Counted from the first letter of the stretch, positions 23,659-32,120 are shown. The stretch is 64,000 nucleotides of DNA from an uncultured Prevotellaceae bacterium (GCA_900318535.1 ONKU01000001.1:62001-126000), one strand, 5' to 3'. Notes: generated by a model not told the origin, from the letters alone. Made by a program: numbers and translations.

Positions 23659-25758
23659 TTAAGAGATCAGGCCCCAGTTGGCCTGTTTGTCATAGATTTC
23701 ACGCATGTGGGCAGCCATCTTGCGTCCCCATGGAGTTTCCATCTTGGGATCGCCACGCAGATAGTCCTCGGCGGCATTGCGGGCTAGCTGGATGATTTGA
23801 CCGTCCTGCGCCAGGTTGGCGATGTGCAGGTTGAAGGCGATGCCGCTCTGCTGAGTGCCCTCCATGTCGCCAGGACCACGCAGTTTCATGTCCTCCTCGG
23901 CAACGACAAAGCCGTCGTTGGTCTGCGTCATCACCTGCAGGCGGTGACGCGTGTCGCGACCCAAGTCGCTGCGTGCCATCAGGATGCAGTAGCTCTGATC
24001 GGCACCGCGCCCTACCCTGCCGCGCAGCTGATGCAGCTGTGACAGCCCGAAGCGTTCAGCATCCTCGATGACCATGACCGAGGCGTTGGGGACATTCACG
24101 CCCACCTCGATGACAGTGGTTGCCACCAGAATATGGGCCTTGCCAGAGGCAAAGAGCATCATCTGATGGTCTTTCTCGGCGGGTTTCATGCGGCCATGCA
24201 CCATGGCCACGTTATAGTGCGGGAACACGTCCTTGACCTGTTCAAAACCCTGTTCCAGGGCATGCAGGTCGAGCTTCTCGTTCTCCTCGATAAGGGGATA
24301 GACGATATAGGCCTGACGGCCCTGTTTCAACTGTCCACCCACAAACTGGTACATCTTGAAGCGGTCGGGCTCATGCCTGAGGACGGTTGCCACAGGCTTG
24401 CGGCCTGGCGGCAACTCGTCAATGACCGAGACGTCCAGGTCGCCATAGACCGTCATGGCCAGCGTCCTGGGGATGGGGGTGGCTGTCATGACCAGCACAT
24501 GGGGCGGCGCCGTGCGGTTCTTGCTCCACAGGCGGGCACGCTGCGCCACGCCAAAGCGGTGTTGCTCGTCGATGATGGCGAGGCCAAGATTATGGAACTG
24601 CACCGTGTCCTCGATGAGGGCATGGGTGCCTATCAATATCTGCAGCTCACCGTTCATCAGTGCCTCGTGGATGGCGGTGCGCTCGCGTTTGCGGGTCGAG
24701 CCCGTCAAGAGGGCGACCTTCACGCCAATGGCATCTGCCATCGGTTTGATGGTTTCCAGATGCTGTCCTGCCAGGATCTCGGTGGGTGCCATAATGCAGG
24801 CCTGATAACCGTTATCCAGTGCGATAAGAGCGGTCATAAAGGCGACAATCGTCTTGCCGCTGCCCACATCGCCCTGCAGCAGGCGGTTCATCTGCTTGCC
24901 GCTACCCATGTCACGGCGCATCTCGCGGATAACACGTTTCTGCGCGCCGGTAAGCGGAAACTGCAACACATTATGATAAAAGCCGTTGAAATATGCGCCC
25001 ACATTCCCGAAAACGTGTCCCACCAGCCGACGGCTGCTGCCCTTGATGTAGTGCAGGATGTTGAGTTCCAGGAAAAACAGTTCCTCGAACTTGAGCCGCA
25101 GCTGCGCACGCTGCAGCGACTGCTGGTCGACCGGCACATGGATGTTGCGCAACGCCTCGGCCAGCGGCATGAGGCGGAAACGATGCAACAGGTCGGGAGG
25201 CAAGGTCTCGCTGATGTACTGCACTGCTGGGGTCTCCAGCAAGGTGAGGATCAGCTTGTGAATGGCCCGCGAAGTGAAGGATCGGTTGCGCAGCACCTCG
25301 GTGAGGCTGTACACCCCGGTGAGGCCTTGCGCGACATGCTCGGTCGTGACCACATCCACCTCGGGGTGGACGATGTTCAAGTGATTGTTGAACAGTGACG
25401 GCTTGCCAAACAGGATGTACTGCGTATTGGTGTTATAAGTCTTTTGAATCGATGCGACACGGTTGAACCACACCACCTCGATGGTGCCTGTTCCGTCGGT
25501 AAACAAGGCCTGCAAACGGCGCTTGCGGCCCTCTCCAACCGTGTTGAACGTGAGAAAACGCCCCTTGAGTTGAACCGCCGCCTCATCGCCATTGAGCTCA
25601 TTCACATGATTCATCACGCTGCGGTCAATGTAGCGGTAGGGGAAGTAATACAGCAGGTCATAGTAGGTCGAGACGCCCAGTTCCTTCCTGAGCAACTCGG
25701 CCCGCTTGGGCCCCACGCCGTGCAGGTACTGTATGTCGGTATGACGCAGGTCAGGCAT
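23659..25758 (-). CDS. recG: ATP-dependent DNA helicase RecG
   Basis: RecG remodels stalled forks and branch-migrates Holliday junctions. 699 residues, normal length. An N-terminal wedge/OB part begins YLHGVGPKRAELLRKELGV and YFPYRYIDRS. The helicase core has Walker A GDVGSGKT near residue 296, the DEQH box (IIDEQHRFGV) near 395, TATPIPRTLAMT, and the C-terminal RGRVGRG and LRGPGDMEGTQQSG motifs specific to RecG. Its ATG overlaps the end of ispD by 8 bases, so translation is coupled and the promoter is that of ispD. The call is very secure. Confidence 0.98.
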   Translation of the reverse strand: MPDLRHTDIQYLHGVGPKRAELLRKELGVSTYYDLLYYFPYRYIDRSVMNHVNELNGDEAAVQLKGRFLTFNTVGEGRKRRLQALFTDGTGTIEVVWFNRVASIQKTYNTNTQYILFGKPSLFNNHLNIVHPEVDVVTTEHVAQGLTGVYSLTEVLRNRSFTSRAIHKLILTLLETPAVQYISETLPPDLLHRFRLMPLAEALRNIHVPVDQQSLQRAQLRLKFEELFFLELNILHYIKGSSRRLVGHVFGNVGAYFNGFYHNVLQFPLTGAQKRVIREMRRDMGSGKQMNRLLQGDVGSGKTIVAFMTALIALDNGYQACIMAPTEILAGQHLETIKPMADAIGVKVALLTGSTRKRERTAIHEALMNGELQILIGTHALIEDTVQFHNLGLAIIDEQHRFGVAQRARLWSKNRTAPPHVLVMTATPIPRTLAMTVYGDLDVSVIDELPPGRKPVATVLRHEPDRFKMYQFVGGQLKQGRQAYIVYPLIEENEKLDLHALEQGFEQVKDVFPHYNVAMVHGRMKPAEKDHQMMLFASGKAHILVATTVIEVGVNVPNASVMVIEDAERFGLSQLHQLRGRVGRGADQSYCILMARSDLGRDTRHRLQVMTQTNDGFVVAEEDMKLRGPGDMEGTQQSGIAFNLHIANLAQDGQIIQLARNAAEDYLRGDPKMETPWGRKMAAHMREIYDKQANWGLIS

Positions 25759-26434
25759 TGCTGTTCAACAGGTATTCGGCAAGCGCCAAGTCCATGGGAC
25801 GGGTAATTTTCAGATTATGCGGGTCACCCTCGACCAGGGTGATGGGGTGACCGAGTTGCTCGACAACCGAGGCATCATCGGTAAATGTCGGTTGATAGGG
25901 CAAGGAGTATGCGTCGAGCAGCAGACGGGCATCAAAGGCCTGCGGCGTCTGCACCGCGCGCAATGTCGAGCGGTCAAGCGCATGACTCGCTTCACCCACA
26001 ACCTGCCGCACCGAGTCGTTGAGTGCGACCACGGGAATAGCAGCCCCGTCGCGGCGGGCAGCCTCAATCGTGCGGCAAATGACATCGGCGGTTACCATGG
26101 GGCGAACGCCATCATGGACAGCGATAATATCAACCTCATTGACGTCTCCCATGCTGTCAAGCGCATGCTTCACGCTGTGCCAGCGGGTCTCGCCGCCAGG
26201 CACCACGCGATGCGGCACGCCAAAGCCATACCGGTCGCATAGCAGTTGCCACAGGTCCATCTGGTCACTTGGCAAGGTCACAATGACATCGACAGGACAG
26301 TTCCCGGAATTCGCAAAAGCCTCGATAGAGCGCATCAGGATGGGCTTGCCACCCAGTTCCAGAAACTGCTTGGGCAATTCCGCGCCAAATCGCGTGCCAC
26401 TGCCGCCAGCCACTATGATAGCTACCGTCTTCAT
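25751..26434 (-). CDS. ispD: 2-C-methyl-D-erythritol 4-phosphate cytidylyltransferase
   Basis: IspD joins CTP to MEP in the non-mevalonate isoprenoid pathway, leading to undecaprenyl phosphate and quinones. 227 residues from the ATG at 26434; a GTG lies one codon earlier. The nucleotide loop VAGGSGTRFG with G10-R15 opens the protein. Other landmarks are KQFLELGGKPILMRS, the VHDGVRPMV active-site stretch, and QTPQAF followed by FTDDASVVE. The overlap with recG places the two in one transcript from the -7 box at 26460-26467. A ribitol-phosphate cytidylyltransferase would share the fold, but the motifs and genome type favour IspD. Confidence 0.95.
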   Translation of the reverse strand: MKTVAIIVAGGSGTRFGAELPKQFLELGGKPILMRSIEAFANSGNCPVDVIVTLPSDQMDLWQLLCDRYGFGVPHRVVPGGETRWHSVKHALDSMGDVNEVDIIAVHDGVRPMVTADVICRTIEAARRDGAAIPVVALNDSVRQVVGEASHALDRSTLRAVQTPQAFDARLLLDAYSLPYQPTFTDDASVVEQLGHPITLVEGDPHNLKITRPMDLALAEYLLNSNA

Positions 26435-26459
26435 CACATTACAGTCTCAATTTTGGCCG

Positions 26460-26467
26460 CAAAAGTA
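26460..26467 (-). promoter_or_regulatory. -7 box for ispD-recG
   Basis: The minus strand reads TACTTTTG, a full TAnnTTTG match, 25 bases before the ATG at 26434. Confidence 0.65.
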
Positions 26468-26511
26468 GTGAAAAACGACAAATTAAAGAAAAAGAAAATA
26501 TTAAATACTTT

Positions 26512-26549
26512 AAAAAGGAACTTTAAGCCTCAGCTTAAAATTCCTTTTT
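26512..26549 (-). terminator. Intrinsic terminator (lpxH end or candidate small RNA)
   Basis: A 17-base arm pair, TAAAAAGGAACTTTAAGC-type at 26512-26528 with GCTTAAAATTCCTTTTT at 26533-26549, one central mismatch and a CCTC-type loop. The minus strand ends in TTCCTTTTTAAAG. It lies ~190 bases past the lpxH stop and ~60 bases downstream of an orphan -7 box at 26607-26614. Confidence 0.7.
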
Positions 26550-26606
26550 AGGTTTCAAAATAGGTAAAATTTCTAAGGTAAAAAAGATTGTTTCAGGTTT
26601 ATGGCA

Positions 26607-26614
26607 CAAATGTA
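26607..26614 (-). promoter_or_regulatory. Orphan -7 box between lpxH and ispD
   Basis: The minus strand reads TACATTTG, a full TAnnTTTG match, with no ORF before the terminator at 26549-26512. The interval 26435-26741 (about 300 bases) holds this box, the hairpin and the ispD promoter; no protein gene is visible. Confidence 0.5.
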
Positions 26615-26741
26615 AAGCCAATTTTTGAAACTAGAATTCAATTTTTTTATGTTTTACAACATATTTTAGTGTAATCGAATCGCTTTTTACCTTCTATCCA
26701 ACTGATAATCAGCCGAACAAACGATTGCGAAAAAAATTACT

Positions 26742-27503
26742 CTATTTTTCAAAAAACTTGAGCGAAAATGCGCCGGAACGGTCAAGAACGACGTAGGAAT
26801 TCAACGAAATCCATTCGCCCAGGAAGATGACGGGCGGCAGGGTGTCGTTTCCGTCGGTGACGCGTGCAAGGTGGATGTGGCCATAGACGAAGGCATCGAC
26901 GTCAGGGTGCTGGCGATAGTAGTCGCGGGAGAAATCCAACAGGTGACTTGCGGCACGCTCTGAGATGGCCTGTTGCTGATGCGGGTCGCGGCGCGTGCGG
27001 TTCTCATTGGACCAGCCCGTGGCAATGGGATAGGTCCATCGGGGGTGGATAGCGGCATAGAGCCACTGGCACACCTTATTATAGAAACACCAACGCGTGA
27101 AGCGGTACATGGCGGGTTGTTCACCCACATCATCGCCATGAGAGATGAGTATCTTTTTGCCCTGGGACTGGATAACGGTGTGCCCATTGAGGACGGTCAT
27201 GTTCAGCTGATCGCGCAGGTAGTCGAACAGCCACACATCGTGATTGCCGGTCACCCACGTGAGCTTCACGCCAGCATCAGCGAGCTCGGCGAGCTTGCCC
27301 AGGAAACGGATGTAGCCGCGGGGAACCACATACTTGTACTCGTACCAATAGTCCAAGATGTCGCCCAGCAGGTAGAGCTCGGCCGCATCCTCCTTGATAC
27401 TATCCAGAAAACGGCACACGCGGCGCTCACGATCCAACTCGTCGCGCATGTATTTCGCCCCCAGATGGAGGTCAGAAATGAAATATGTGTTCTCGCGAGC
27501 CAT
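26742..27503 (-). CDS. lpxH: UDP-2,3-diacylglucosamine diphosphatase
   Basis: LpxH cleaves UDP-2,3-diacylglucosamine to lipid X and UMP, the fourth step of lipid A synthesis, at the cytosolic membrane face. 253 residues of the calcineurin-like metallophosphoesterase fold with all metal motifs: SDLHLG at 10-15, LGDILDYW, TGNHD, SHGDD and GHIH. The Trp/Tyr-rich insert (WCFYNKVCQWLYAAIHPRW) is the lipid-binding cap. It starts 68 bases after the SufT-like gene stop without its own -7 box, so both probably share one mRNA. LpxH is the standard enzyme in Bacteroidota. Confidence 0.92.
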   Translation of the reverse strand: MARENTYFISDLHLGAKYMRDELDRERRVCRFLDSIKEDAAELYLLGDILDYWYEYKYVVPRGYIRFLGKLAELADAGVKLTWVTGNHDVWLFDYLRDQLNMTVLNGHTVIQSQGKKILISHGDDVGEQPAMYRFTRWCFYNKVCQWLYAAIHPRWTYPIATGWSNENRTRRDPHQQQAISERAASHLLDFSRDYYRQHPDVDAFVYGHIHLARVTDGNDTLPPVIFLGEWISLNSYVVLDRSGAFSLKFFEK

Positions 27504-27571
27504 TCTCAGTTTTCGGGAAAGTTTTCCGCTCTATCTAAAGTCTAATGTCCTATAAATGCCTGAAGCCTAGC

Positions 27572-27892
27572 CTACATCATGCCCAGCTCGAGTTTGGCCT
27601 CCTCGGTCATCATGCGGGGGTCCCACTCCGGTTCAAAGACCAGGTTGACCGTTGCGCTGGTGACACCGTCCACGCTCTCGACCTTCTGCCTGACGTCCTC
27701 AAAGATGAAGTCGGCGATGGGGCAATTGGGCGCGGTGAGCGTCATGTCGATATCGACGTGACCGTCTTCGGCCAAGTCTATCTTATAGATTAAACCCAAG
27801 CTATAGACATCCACGGGGAGCTCAGGGTCATAGACCGTCTTGAGCATCTTGATGATGTCTTCCTCGATTTTCAGTTTCTGTTCTTGTTCCAT
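27572..27892 (-). CDS. MIP18/DUF59 family iron-sulfur assembly protein (SufT-like)
   Basis: 106 residues from the ATG at 27892. The domain matches MIP18/PaaD/SufT proteins, which help mature [4Fe-4S] proteins in the cytosol: YDPELPVDVYSLGLIYKIDL, then MTLTAPNCPIADFIFEDV with the conserved Cys, and VNLVFEPEWDPRMM. A longer frame to 27904 is excluded because the -7 box at 27902-27909 overlaps it; the ATG lies only 9 bases from the box, giving a very short leader. No suf genes are in the window. LpxH follows, probably in the same transcript. Confidence 0.88.
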   Translation of the reverse strand: MEQEQKLKIEEDIIKMLKTVYDPELPVDVYSLGLIYKIDLAEDGHVDIDMTLTAPNCPIADFIFEDVRQKVESVDGVTSATVNLVFEPEWDPRMMTEEAKLELGMM

Positions 27893-27901
27893 AATTGGCG
27901 G

Positions 27902-27909
27902 CAAAGTTA
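27902..27909 (-). promoter_or_regulatory. -7 box close to the SufT-like start codon
   Basis: The minus strand reads TAACTTTG, a full TAnnTTTG match, with 9 bases before the ATG at 27892. The predicted leader is only a few bases. Confidence 0.68.
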
Positions 27910-28055
27910 AGCAAAAAGTCGGAAACCGGCAGCAATAAGAACGTGCAAAATGAAATCATCATCAAAAACCGCCAGGCGCCATATCGAAACAGGTGATAAT
28001 CAAAAAAAAATCATAAAAAATGCTGAATATTAGCGCTTAATTAAAAAAAAAGTGC

Positions 28056-28063
28056 GATATTTG
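28056..28063 (+). promoter_or_regulatory. Probable -7 box for the HU gene
   Basis: GATATTTG, 7 of 8 consensus positions, followed by GCAGTCGC as at other starts here. It implies a ~140-base leader before the ATG at 28209; that leader is T-rich with three GCTTTTT/GCGCTTTTT runs and ends in AACTA-rich sequence. The stretch 27910-28208 contains no ORF I can support. Confidence 0.45.
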
Positions 28064-28208
28064 CAGTCGCAAAATCGAGAGGGGCTCATTTTTGGGCGCT
28101 TTTTGTTTGTCGCTTTTTCTGAAAGTACAACCATAAATCCCTATCGGTCAAGCAATTAGAAATGAGTAAATATATAACTATTTAACTAAGAATTAAATTT
28201 TAAATAAA

Positions 28209-28481
28209 ATGACTAAAGCAGAAATCGTAAGAGAGATCGCTCAAAGCACCGGAATCGACAAGGCATCGGTTCTCGAAACTGTTGAGAAGTTCATGGACAC
28301 CGTTAAGGACTCCCTGGCCAATGGTGAGAATGTTTACCTGCGCGGCTTTGGCAGTTTCATCGTGAAGACCCGTTCACAGAAGACCGCCCGCAATATCAGC
28401 AAGAACACCGTTATCATTATCCCCGAGCACAAGATCCCGGCTTTCAAGCCCGCCAAGGTGTTCATGGATCAGGTGAAGTAA
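28209..28481 (+). CDS. HU/IHF family DNA-binding protein
   Basis: 90-residue nucleoid protein that bends DNA as a dimer. It matches the family throughout: MTKAEIVREIAQSTGIDKASV, the VEKFMDTVKDSLANGENVYLRGFGSF core and the beta-arm with RSQKTARNISKN and VIIPEHKIPAFKPAK, carrying the conserved Pro that intercalates into DNA. It has a long leader with an AACTATTTAACTAAG stretch instead of a Shine-Dalgarno site. The tiny basic-protein gene follows 78 bases later. HU versus IHF subunit cannot be decided from sequence alone. Confidence 0.95.
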   Translation: MTKAEIVREIAQSTGIDKASVLETVEKFMDTVKDSLANGENVYLRGFGSFIVKTRSQKTARNISKNTVIIIPEHKIPAFKPAKVFMDQVK

Positions 28482-28559
28482 TGTCGCATGTGACACGAAT
28501 CCCTCTTTTTCGTCCATCATAACACATTATATTTTAATTAATTATATAATTTTACGACT

Positions 28560-28652
28560 ATGCCAAACGGAAAGAAACGTAAAGGCCACAAGATGGCTAC
28601 GCACAAGCGTAAAAAAAGACTGCGCAAGAATCGTCATAAAAACAAAAAGTAA
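28560..28652 (+). CDS. 30-residue basic ribosomal-type protein (AURKAIP1/COX24-domain-like)
   Basis: A complete ATG-to-TAA frame of 30 codons: MPNGKKRKGHKMATHKRKKR followed by ten more Lys/Arg/Asn/His residues. Nearly all positions are basic. It matches, from memory, the tiny Bacteroidota proteins annotated as AURKAIP1/COX24-domain proteins, related to mitochondrial mS38 and mycobacterial bS22, which sit on the small ribosomal subunit. The leader is AT-rich with no Shine-Dalgarno site. Its position between HU and RNase G/E suggests a growth-related locus. The gene is real with good probability; the ribosomal location is inferred from family knowledge. Confidence 0.8.
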   Translation: MPNGKKRKGHKMATHKRKKRLRKNRHKNKK

Positions 28653-28958
28653 TCACACTTTTCTAACCCTCACATGACGATTGTGAAATAGCGGGAACAG
28701 ACGAATTGGCACGCATGATGAGCATCAGCAGAGGTTTGACGCAGAGTCACCACTCTAGCCACCATCCAGTCAATTGGTTTGTTCCTGTCTTGTTTGTTCC
28801 ACGGCGCACTAGCGCCCCACCGCACTCACACTTCCCCTTGTCCAGCGGGACAATCATTCCGGGAACTGCCGATGTGCAATATACCGCCCCCGATGCCATC
28901 ACATCACGGTATATACTGACACTTTATTTAGATATGTATTTCACCCACACCAACTGCG
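28653..28958 (+). other. 306-base non-coding stretch before the RNase G/E gene
   Basis: There is no convincing gene; the 87-codon frame 28706-28969 has proline/serine-rich content without homology and overlaps the next start. A long-range stem pairs GGAACAGACGAATTG (starting 28690) with CAATTGGTTTGTTCC (ending 28800), with one mismatch and one wobble. It may be the structured 5' leader of the RNase mRNA. No full TAnnTTTG box is visible in it. Confidence 0.45.
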
Positions 28959-30605
28959 ATGAGAAGTGAACTAGTAGTTGACGTCACGCCCAGGGAAATG
29001 ACGACAGCGCTGCTCGAAGACGGTCGCCTCGTTACTTTGCAACGTGAGACCCGAGACGCGTCCTATGCCGTGGGCAACCTCTACCTTGCCAAGGTAAAGA
29101 AGCTGATGCCGGGACTGAATGCCGCGTTTGTAAACGTTGGCCACTCCAAGGATGCCTTTCTTCATTACCTTGATCTGGGTTCACAGTTCAACACCTTTTC
29201 TCAATACATCCAGACGGTACGCGCCAACCCTAACAAGAGGCCAACGAGCATCAGCAAGGTGAAAAACCAGGCCGAGACCAACAAACACGGCACCGTGACA
29301 GACCTGCTCACCCAAGGACAAGAGTTACTGGTCCAGATCGCTAAAGAGCCCATCTCGACCAAGGGTCCACGCCTGACCACCGAAATAACCTTCACCGGAC
29401 GTTTCCTGGTGCTGACGCCGTTCAACGACCGCATCTCGGTATCACAAAAGATCAAGGATCACGCCGAGAAGACACGCCTGCGCCGGCTCATCGAGAGCAT
29501 GAAACCCAAGAATTTCGGGGTCATCGTGCGCACATCGGCCGAAAACAAAAAAGCCGCCGAGCTCAACGCCGAACTCAGGTTATTGCTCAAGGCCTGGGAC
29601 GATGCCATTGCCAAAGTACAAACGGCCACCCCACCCTCACTCGTGTATGAGGAAGAAAGCCGTGCCGTCGGTGAAATCCGCGACATTCTCAGTCCGGAGT
29701 TCGAGAGCATTCAAGTGAACAATGCCGAGGTGTTTGAGCAAATCCACGACTACGTGAACCTGATAGCCCCCGATCGCAGCGATATCGTGAAACTCTACAG
29801 CGAGGACACGCCCATCTTTGACAAATTTGGCATCACCAAGCAAATCAAGTCCTCGTTCGGCAAAACGGTATCCTTCAAGTCGGGCGCATACATAATCGTA
29901 GAAAGCACCGAGGCCCTTCACGTCATCGACGTGAATTCCGGCAACCGATCGCGCACAAGCACCGACCAGGAGAGCAACGCACTGAATGTGAACCTGCTCG
30001 CTGCCGACGAAATCGCTCGCCAGCTGCGCCTGAGGGACATGGGCGGCATCATCGTGATCGACTTCATCGACATGGCCAAGGCCGAGCACCGCAACGAGCT
30101 GTACAAACACATGCGTGAAGTGATGCAAAAAGACCGTGCTCGCCACAATATCCTGCCGCTGAGCAAGTTTGGGCTGATGCAGATCACGCGACAGCGCGTG
30201 AGACCGGCACTGGACATTGCCACCGCCGAGACCTGCCCCTCATGTGGCGGCAAAGGCGAAGTGCAACCCTCGCTGCTCTTTACCGACAAGCTGAAAGACA
30301 AGATTGATTACCTTGTCCACACGTTGAACGTGAACAACTTCATTATGTATGTCCATCCGTTTGTCGATGCTTATCTCAAGAAAGGTATCATGAGTGAATA
30401 CTGGAAATGGCGCCGGGAATTCAAACGCAAATTCCGCATCATGCCCGACCAGTCGCTCAATTACCTGGAGTATAAGGTAGTCGACAAGGATCGCAACGAA
30501 ATCGACCTTAAAGAAGAGAAAGACACCAGCAGCAGCGAGACGAGCAAGAAGGAGCGTCGCTCCAAGAAACATGCCGCCGATGCTGAAGACGAGAGCCAGC
30601 AGTAA
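28959..30605 (+). CDS. rng: Ribonuclease E/G family endoribonuclease (RNase G-like)
   Basis: Single-strand endoribonuclease for rRNA 5' maturation and mRNA decay. 548 residues, a little longer than E. coli RNase G because of a Lys/Glu/Ser-rich tail after about 505. The S1 domain is around 40-110 (YLAKVKKLMPGLNAAFVNVG) with an inserted hydrophilic loop. The 5' sensor has VRTSAE, the catalytic Asp region IDVNSGN and IVIDFIDM, and the Zn-link CPSCGGKGE. There is no long RNase E scaffold, so a degradosome role is not implied. A hairpin terminator follows the stop by ~34 bases. Confidence 0.93.
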   Translation: MRSELVVDVTPREMTTALLEDGRLVTLQRETRDASYAVGNLYLAKVKKLMPGLNAAFVNVGHSKDAFLHYLDLGSQFNTFSQYIQTVRANPNKRPTSISKVKNQAETNKHGTVTDLLTQGQELLVQIAKEPISTKGPRLTTEITFTGRFLVLTPFNDRISVSQKIKDHAEKTRLRRLIESMKPKNFGVIVRTSAENKKAAELNAELRLLLKAWDDAIAKVQTATPPSLVYEEESRAVGEIRDILSPEFESIQVNNAEVFEQIHDYVNLIAPDRSDIVKLYSEDTPIFDKFGITKQIKSSFGKTVSFKSGAYIIVESTEALHVIDVNSGNRSRTSTDQESNALNVNLLAADEIARQLRLRDMGGIIVIDFIDMAKAEHRNELYKHMREVMQKDRARHNILPLSKFGLMQITRQRVRPALDIATAETCPSCGGKGEVQPSLLFTDKLKDKIDYLVHTLNVNNFIMYVHPFVDAYLKKGIMSEYWKWRREFKRKFRIMPDQSLNYLEYKVVDKDRNEIDLKEEKDTSSSETSKKERRSKKHAADAEDESQQ

Positions 30606-30638
30606 ACGCAACCGCTTCACTGCCAAGCAACAGACATC

Positions 30639-30680
30639 AAGTCCGCCCTGCACAATACCAGCAGGGCGGACTTCTTTTAT
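30639..30680 (+). terminator. Intrinsic terminator after the RNase G/E gene
   Basis: Perfect 13-bp stem, AAGTCCGCCCTGC at 30639-30651 with GCAGGGCGGACTT at 30661-30673, nine-base loop, then CTTTTAT. Confidence 0.88.
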
Positions 30681-30777
30681 CTGGCATAGTCACGAGAATC
30701 GACAGCAAAAGGGAAACGTTGATAACTCGTGTGCGTTAAATATTGTGAAACGATAATCCTTTTTCATATTTATAAAT

Positions 30778-30785
30778 TATATTTG
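30778..30785 (+). promoter_or_regulatory. -7 box for rocD
   Basis: TATATTTG, a full TAnnTTTG match, followed by GCAACG, 48 bases before the ATG at 30834. The leader ends with AACTAATTACAAAC. Confidence 0.68.
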
Positions 30786-30833
30786 CAACGTAAAATCATC
30801 TTTAGCATTAACTAATTACAAACAACTTAACCA

Positions 30834-32120
30834 ATGAAGAAAACAACTAACAGAAAACCGTGTAAGAATGCTGATTGCAGCAAGCCTGCTCCCCTGGGCG
30901 CAAAAACCAAGAGTTACATTCAAATGGAAGAGCGCTACGGCGCCCACAACTACCACCCGCTGCCCGTCGTGCTGAAGAAGGGTAAGGGCATCTACGTGTG
31001 GGATGTCGAGGGCAAGAAGTACTTTGACTTCCTGTCGGCCTACTCAGCCGTTAACCAAGGTCACTGCCACCCCCGCATCGTCAAGGCCCTGAAAGACCAG
31101 ACCAACAAGCTGTGTCTGACCTCCCGCGCATTCTACAACGAGGCATTCTGCGAGTATGAGAAGTTCATGCACTCTTACTTCGGTTATGACAAGGTGCTCC
31201 CCATGAACACCGGTGCCGAGGGTGTTGAGACCGCCTTGAAGCTTGCTCGTCGCTGGGGTGTTGCCAAGAAGGGCATCGCCAACGACAAGGTGAAAATCAT
31301 CTGCTGCGAGGGTAACTTCCACGGCCGCACCGTGACTGTCATCACCATGAGCGATGACCCCAGCAGCTACGCCGACTACGGTCCCCTGACCCCCGGTTTC
31401 ATCCGCATCCCCTACAATGATCCCAAGGCGCTTGAGAAGGCGCTCGAGAAATATGGCAAGGAAGTTGCCGCATTCATCGCCGAGCCTATCCAGGGCGAGG
31501 CAGGTGTGTTCGTCCCCGATGACGGCTACCTGAAGAAATGCTTCGACCTGTGCCACAAGCACAACGTGCTGTTTATCGCCGACGAGGTGCAGACCGGTAT
31601 CGCCCGCACGGGTAAGATGCTGTGCAGCCAGCACGACGGCATCCGCCCCGACATCGTGATCCTGGGCAAGGCCCTGGGTGGTGGTGTGCTGCCCGTATCG
31701 GCTTGCTTGGCCGACGACGACATCATGCTCAACGTGAAGCCCGGTGAGCACGGCTCGACCTTTGGCGGTTTCCCCCTGGCAGCCCGCGTTGCTGTCGAGG
31801 CCCTGAAGGTGGTTAAGGACGAGAAGCTCGTCCAGAATGCCGAGAAGATGGGTAAGATCTTCCGTGAGGAAATCGAGAAGATCAACTCGCCGTTCATCGT
31901 GCAGGTGCGCGGCCGTGGCCTGTTGAACGCCATCGTCACCAAGCCTGTCGAGGGCAAGACCGCTTGGGACATCTGCCTCAAGTTGCGTGACAACGGTCTG
32001 CTGGCTAAGCCCACCCACGACCACATCATCCGCTTCGCTCCCCCCTTGTGCATCAACAAGGAAGAGCTCATGGAAGCCATCGCTATCATCAAGAAGACCT
32101 TCGAACAGATGTTCGGATAA
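30834..32120 (+). CDS. rocD: Ornithine--oxo-acid transaminase
   Basis: PLP aminotransferase that turns L-ornithine and 2-oxoglutarate into glutamate-5-semialdehyde and glutamate. 428 residues. The class III core is complete: [14 protein letters not shown], the substrate-facing [30 protein letters not shown], the cofactor Asp in FIADEVQTG and the PLP lysine in LGKALGGG. An N-terminal ~25-residue extension with two cysteines ([10 protein letters not shown]) precedes the usual start and is unusual. PruA, the next enzyme in the pathway, follows after a 172-base gap with a hairpin and repeats, so the two may be partly uncoupled. Confidence 0.95.
   Translation: MKKTTNRKPCKNADCSKPAPLGAKTKSYIQMEERYGAHNYHPLPVVLKKGKGIYVWDVEGKKYFDFLSAYSAVNQGHCHPRIVKALKDQTNKLCLTSRAFYNEAFCEYEKFMHSYFGYDKVLPMNTGAEGVETALKLARRWGVAKKGIANDKVKIICCEGNFHGRTVTVITMSDDPSSYADYGPLTPGFIRIPYNDPKALEKALEKYGKEVAAFIAEPIQGEAGVFVPDDGYLKKCFDLCHKHNVLFIADEVQTGIARTGKMLCSQHDGIRPDIVILGKALGGGVLPVSACLADDDIMLNVKPGEHGSTFGGFPLAARVAVEALKVVKDEKLVQNAEKMGKIFREEIEKINSPFIVQVRGRGLLNAIVTKPVEGKTAWDICLKLRDNGLLAKPTHDHIIRFAPPLCINKEELMEAIAIIKKTFEQMFG

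Noticed and set aside
24133-25398. A 421-codon frame antisense to recG
   Set aside because: Shadow of recG with no recognisable domain; recG carries complete helicase motifs on the other strand.
26613-26741. Possible RNA gene in the AT-rich gap after lpxH
   Set aside because: No tRNA-like cloverleaf or conserved core could be drawn; only the orphan box and hairpin described elsewhere stand out.
28706-28969. An 87-codon frame before the RNase G/E gene
   Set aside because: No signal peptide or homology, overlaps the rng start, and is rich in Ser/His/Pro; better read as leader RNA.
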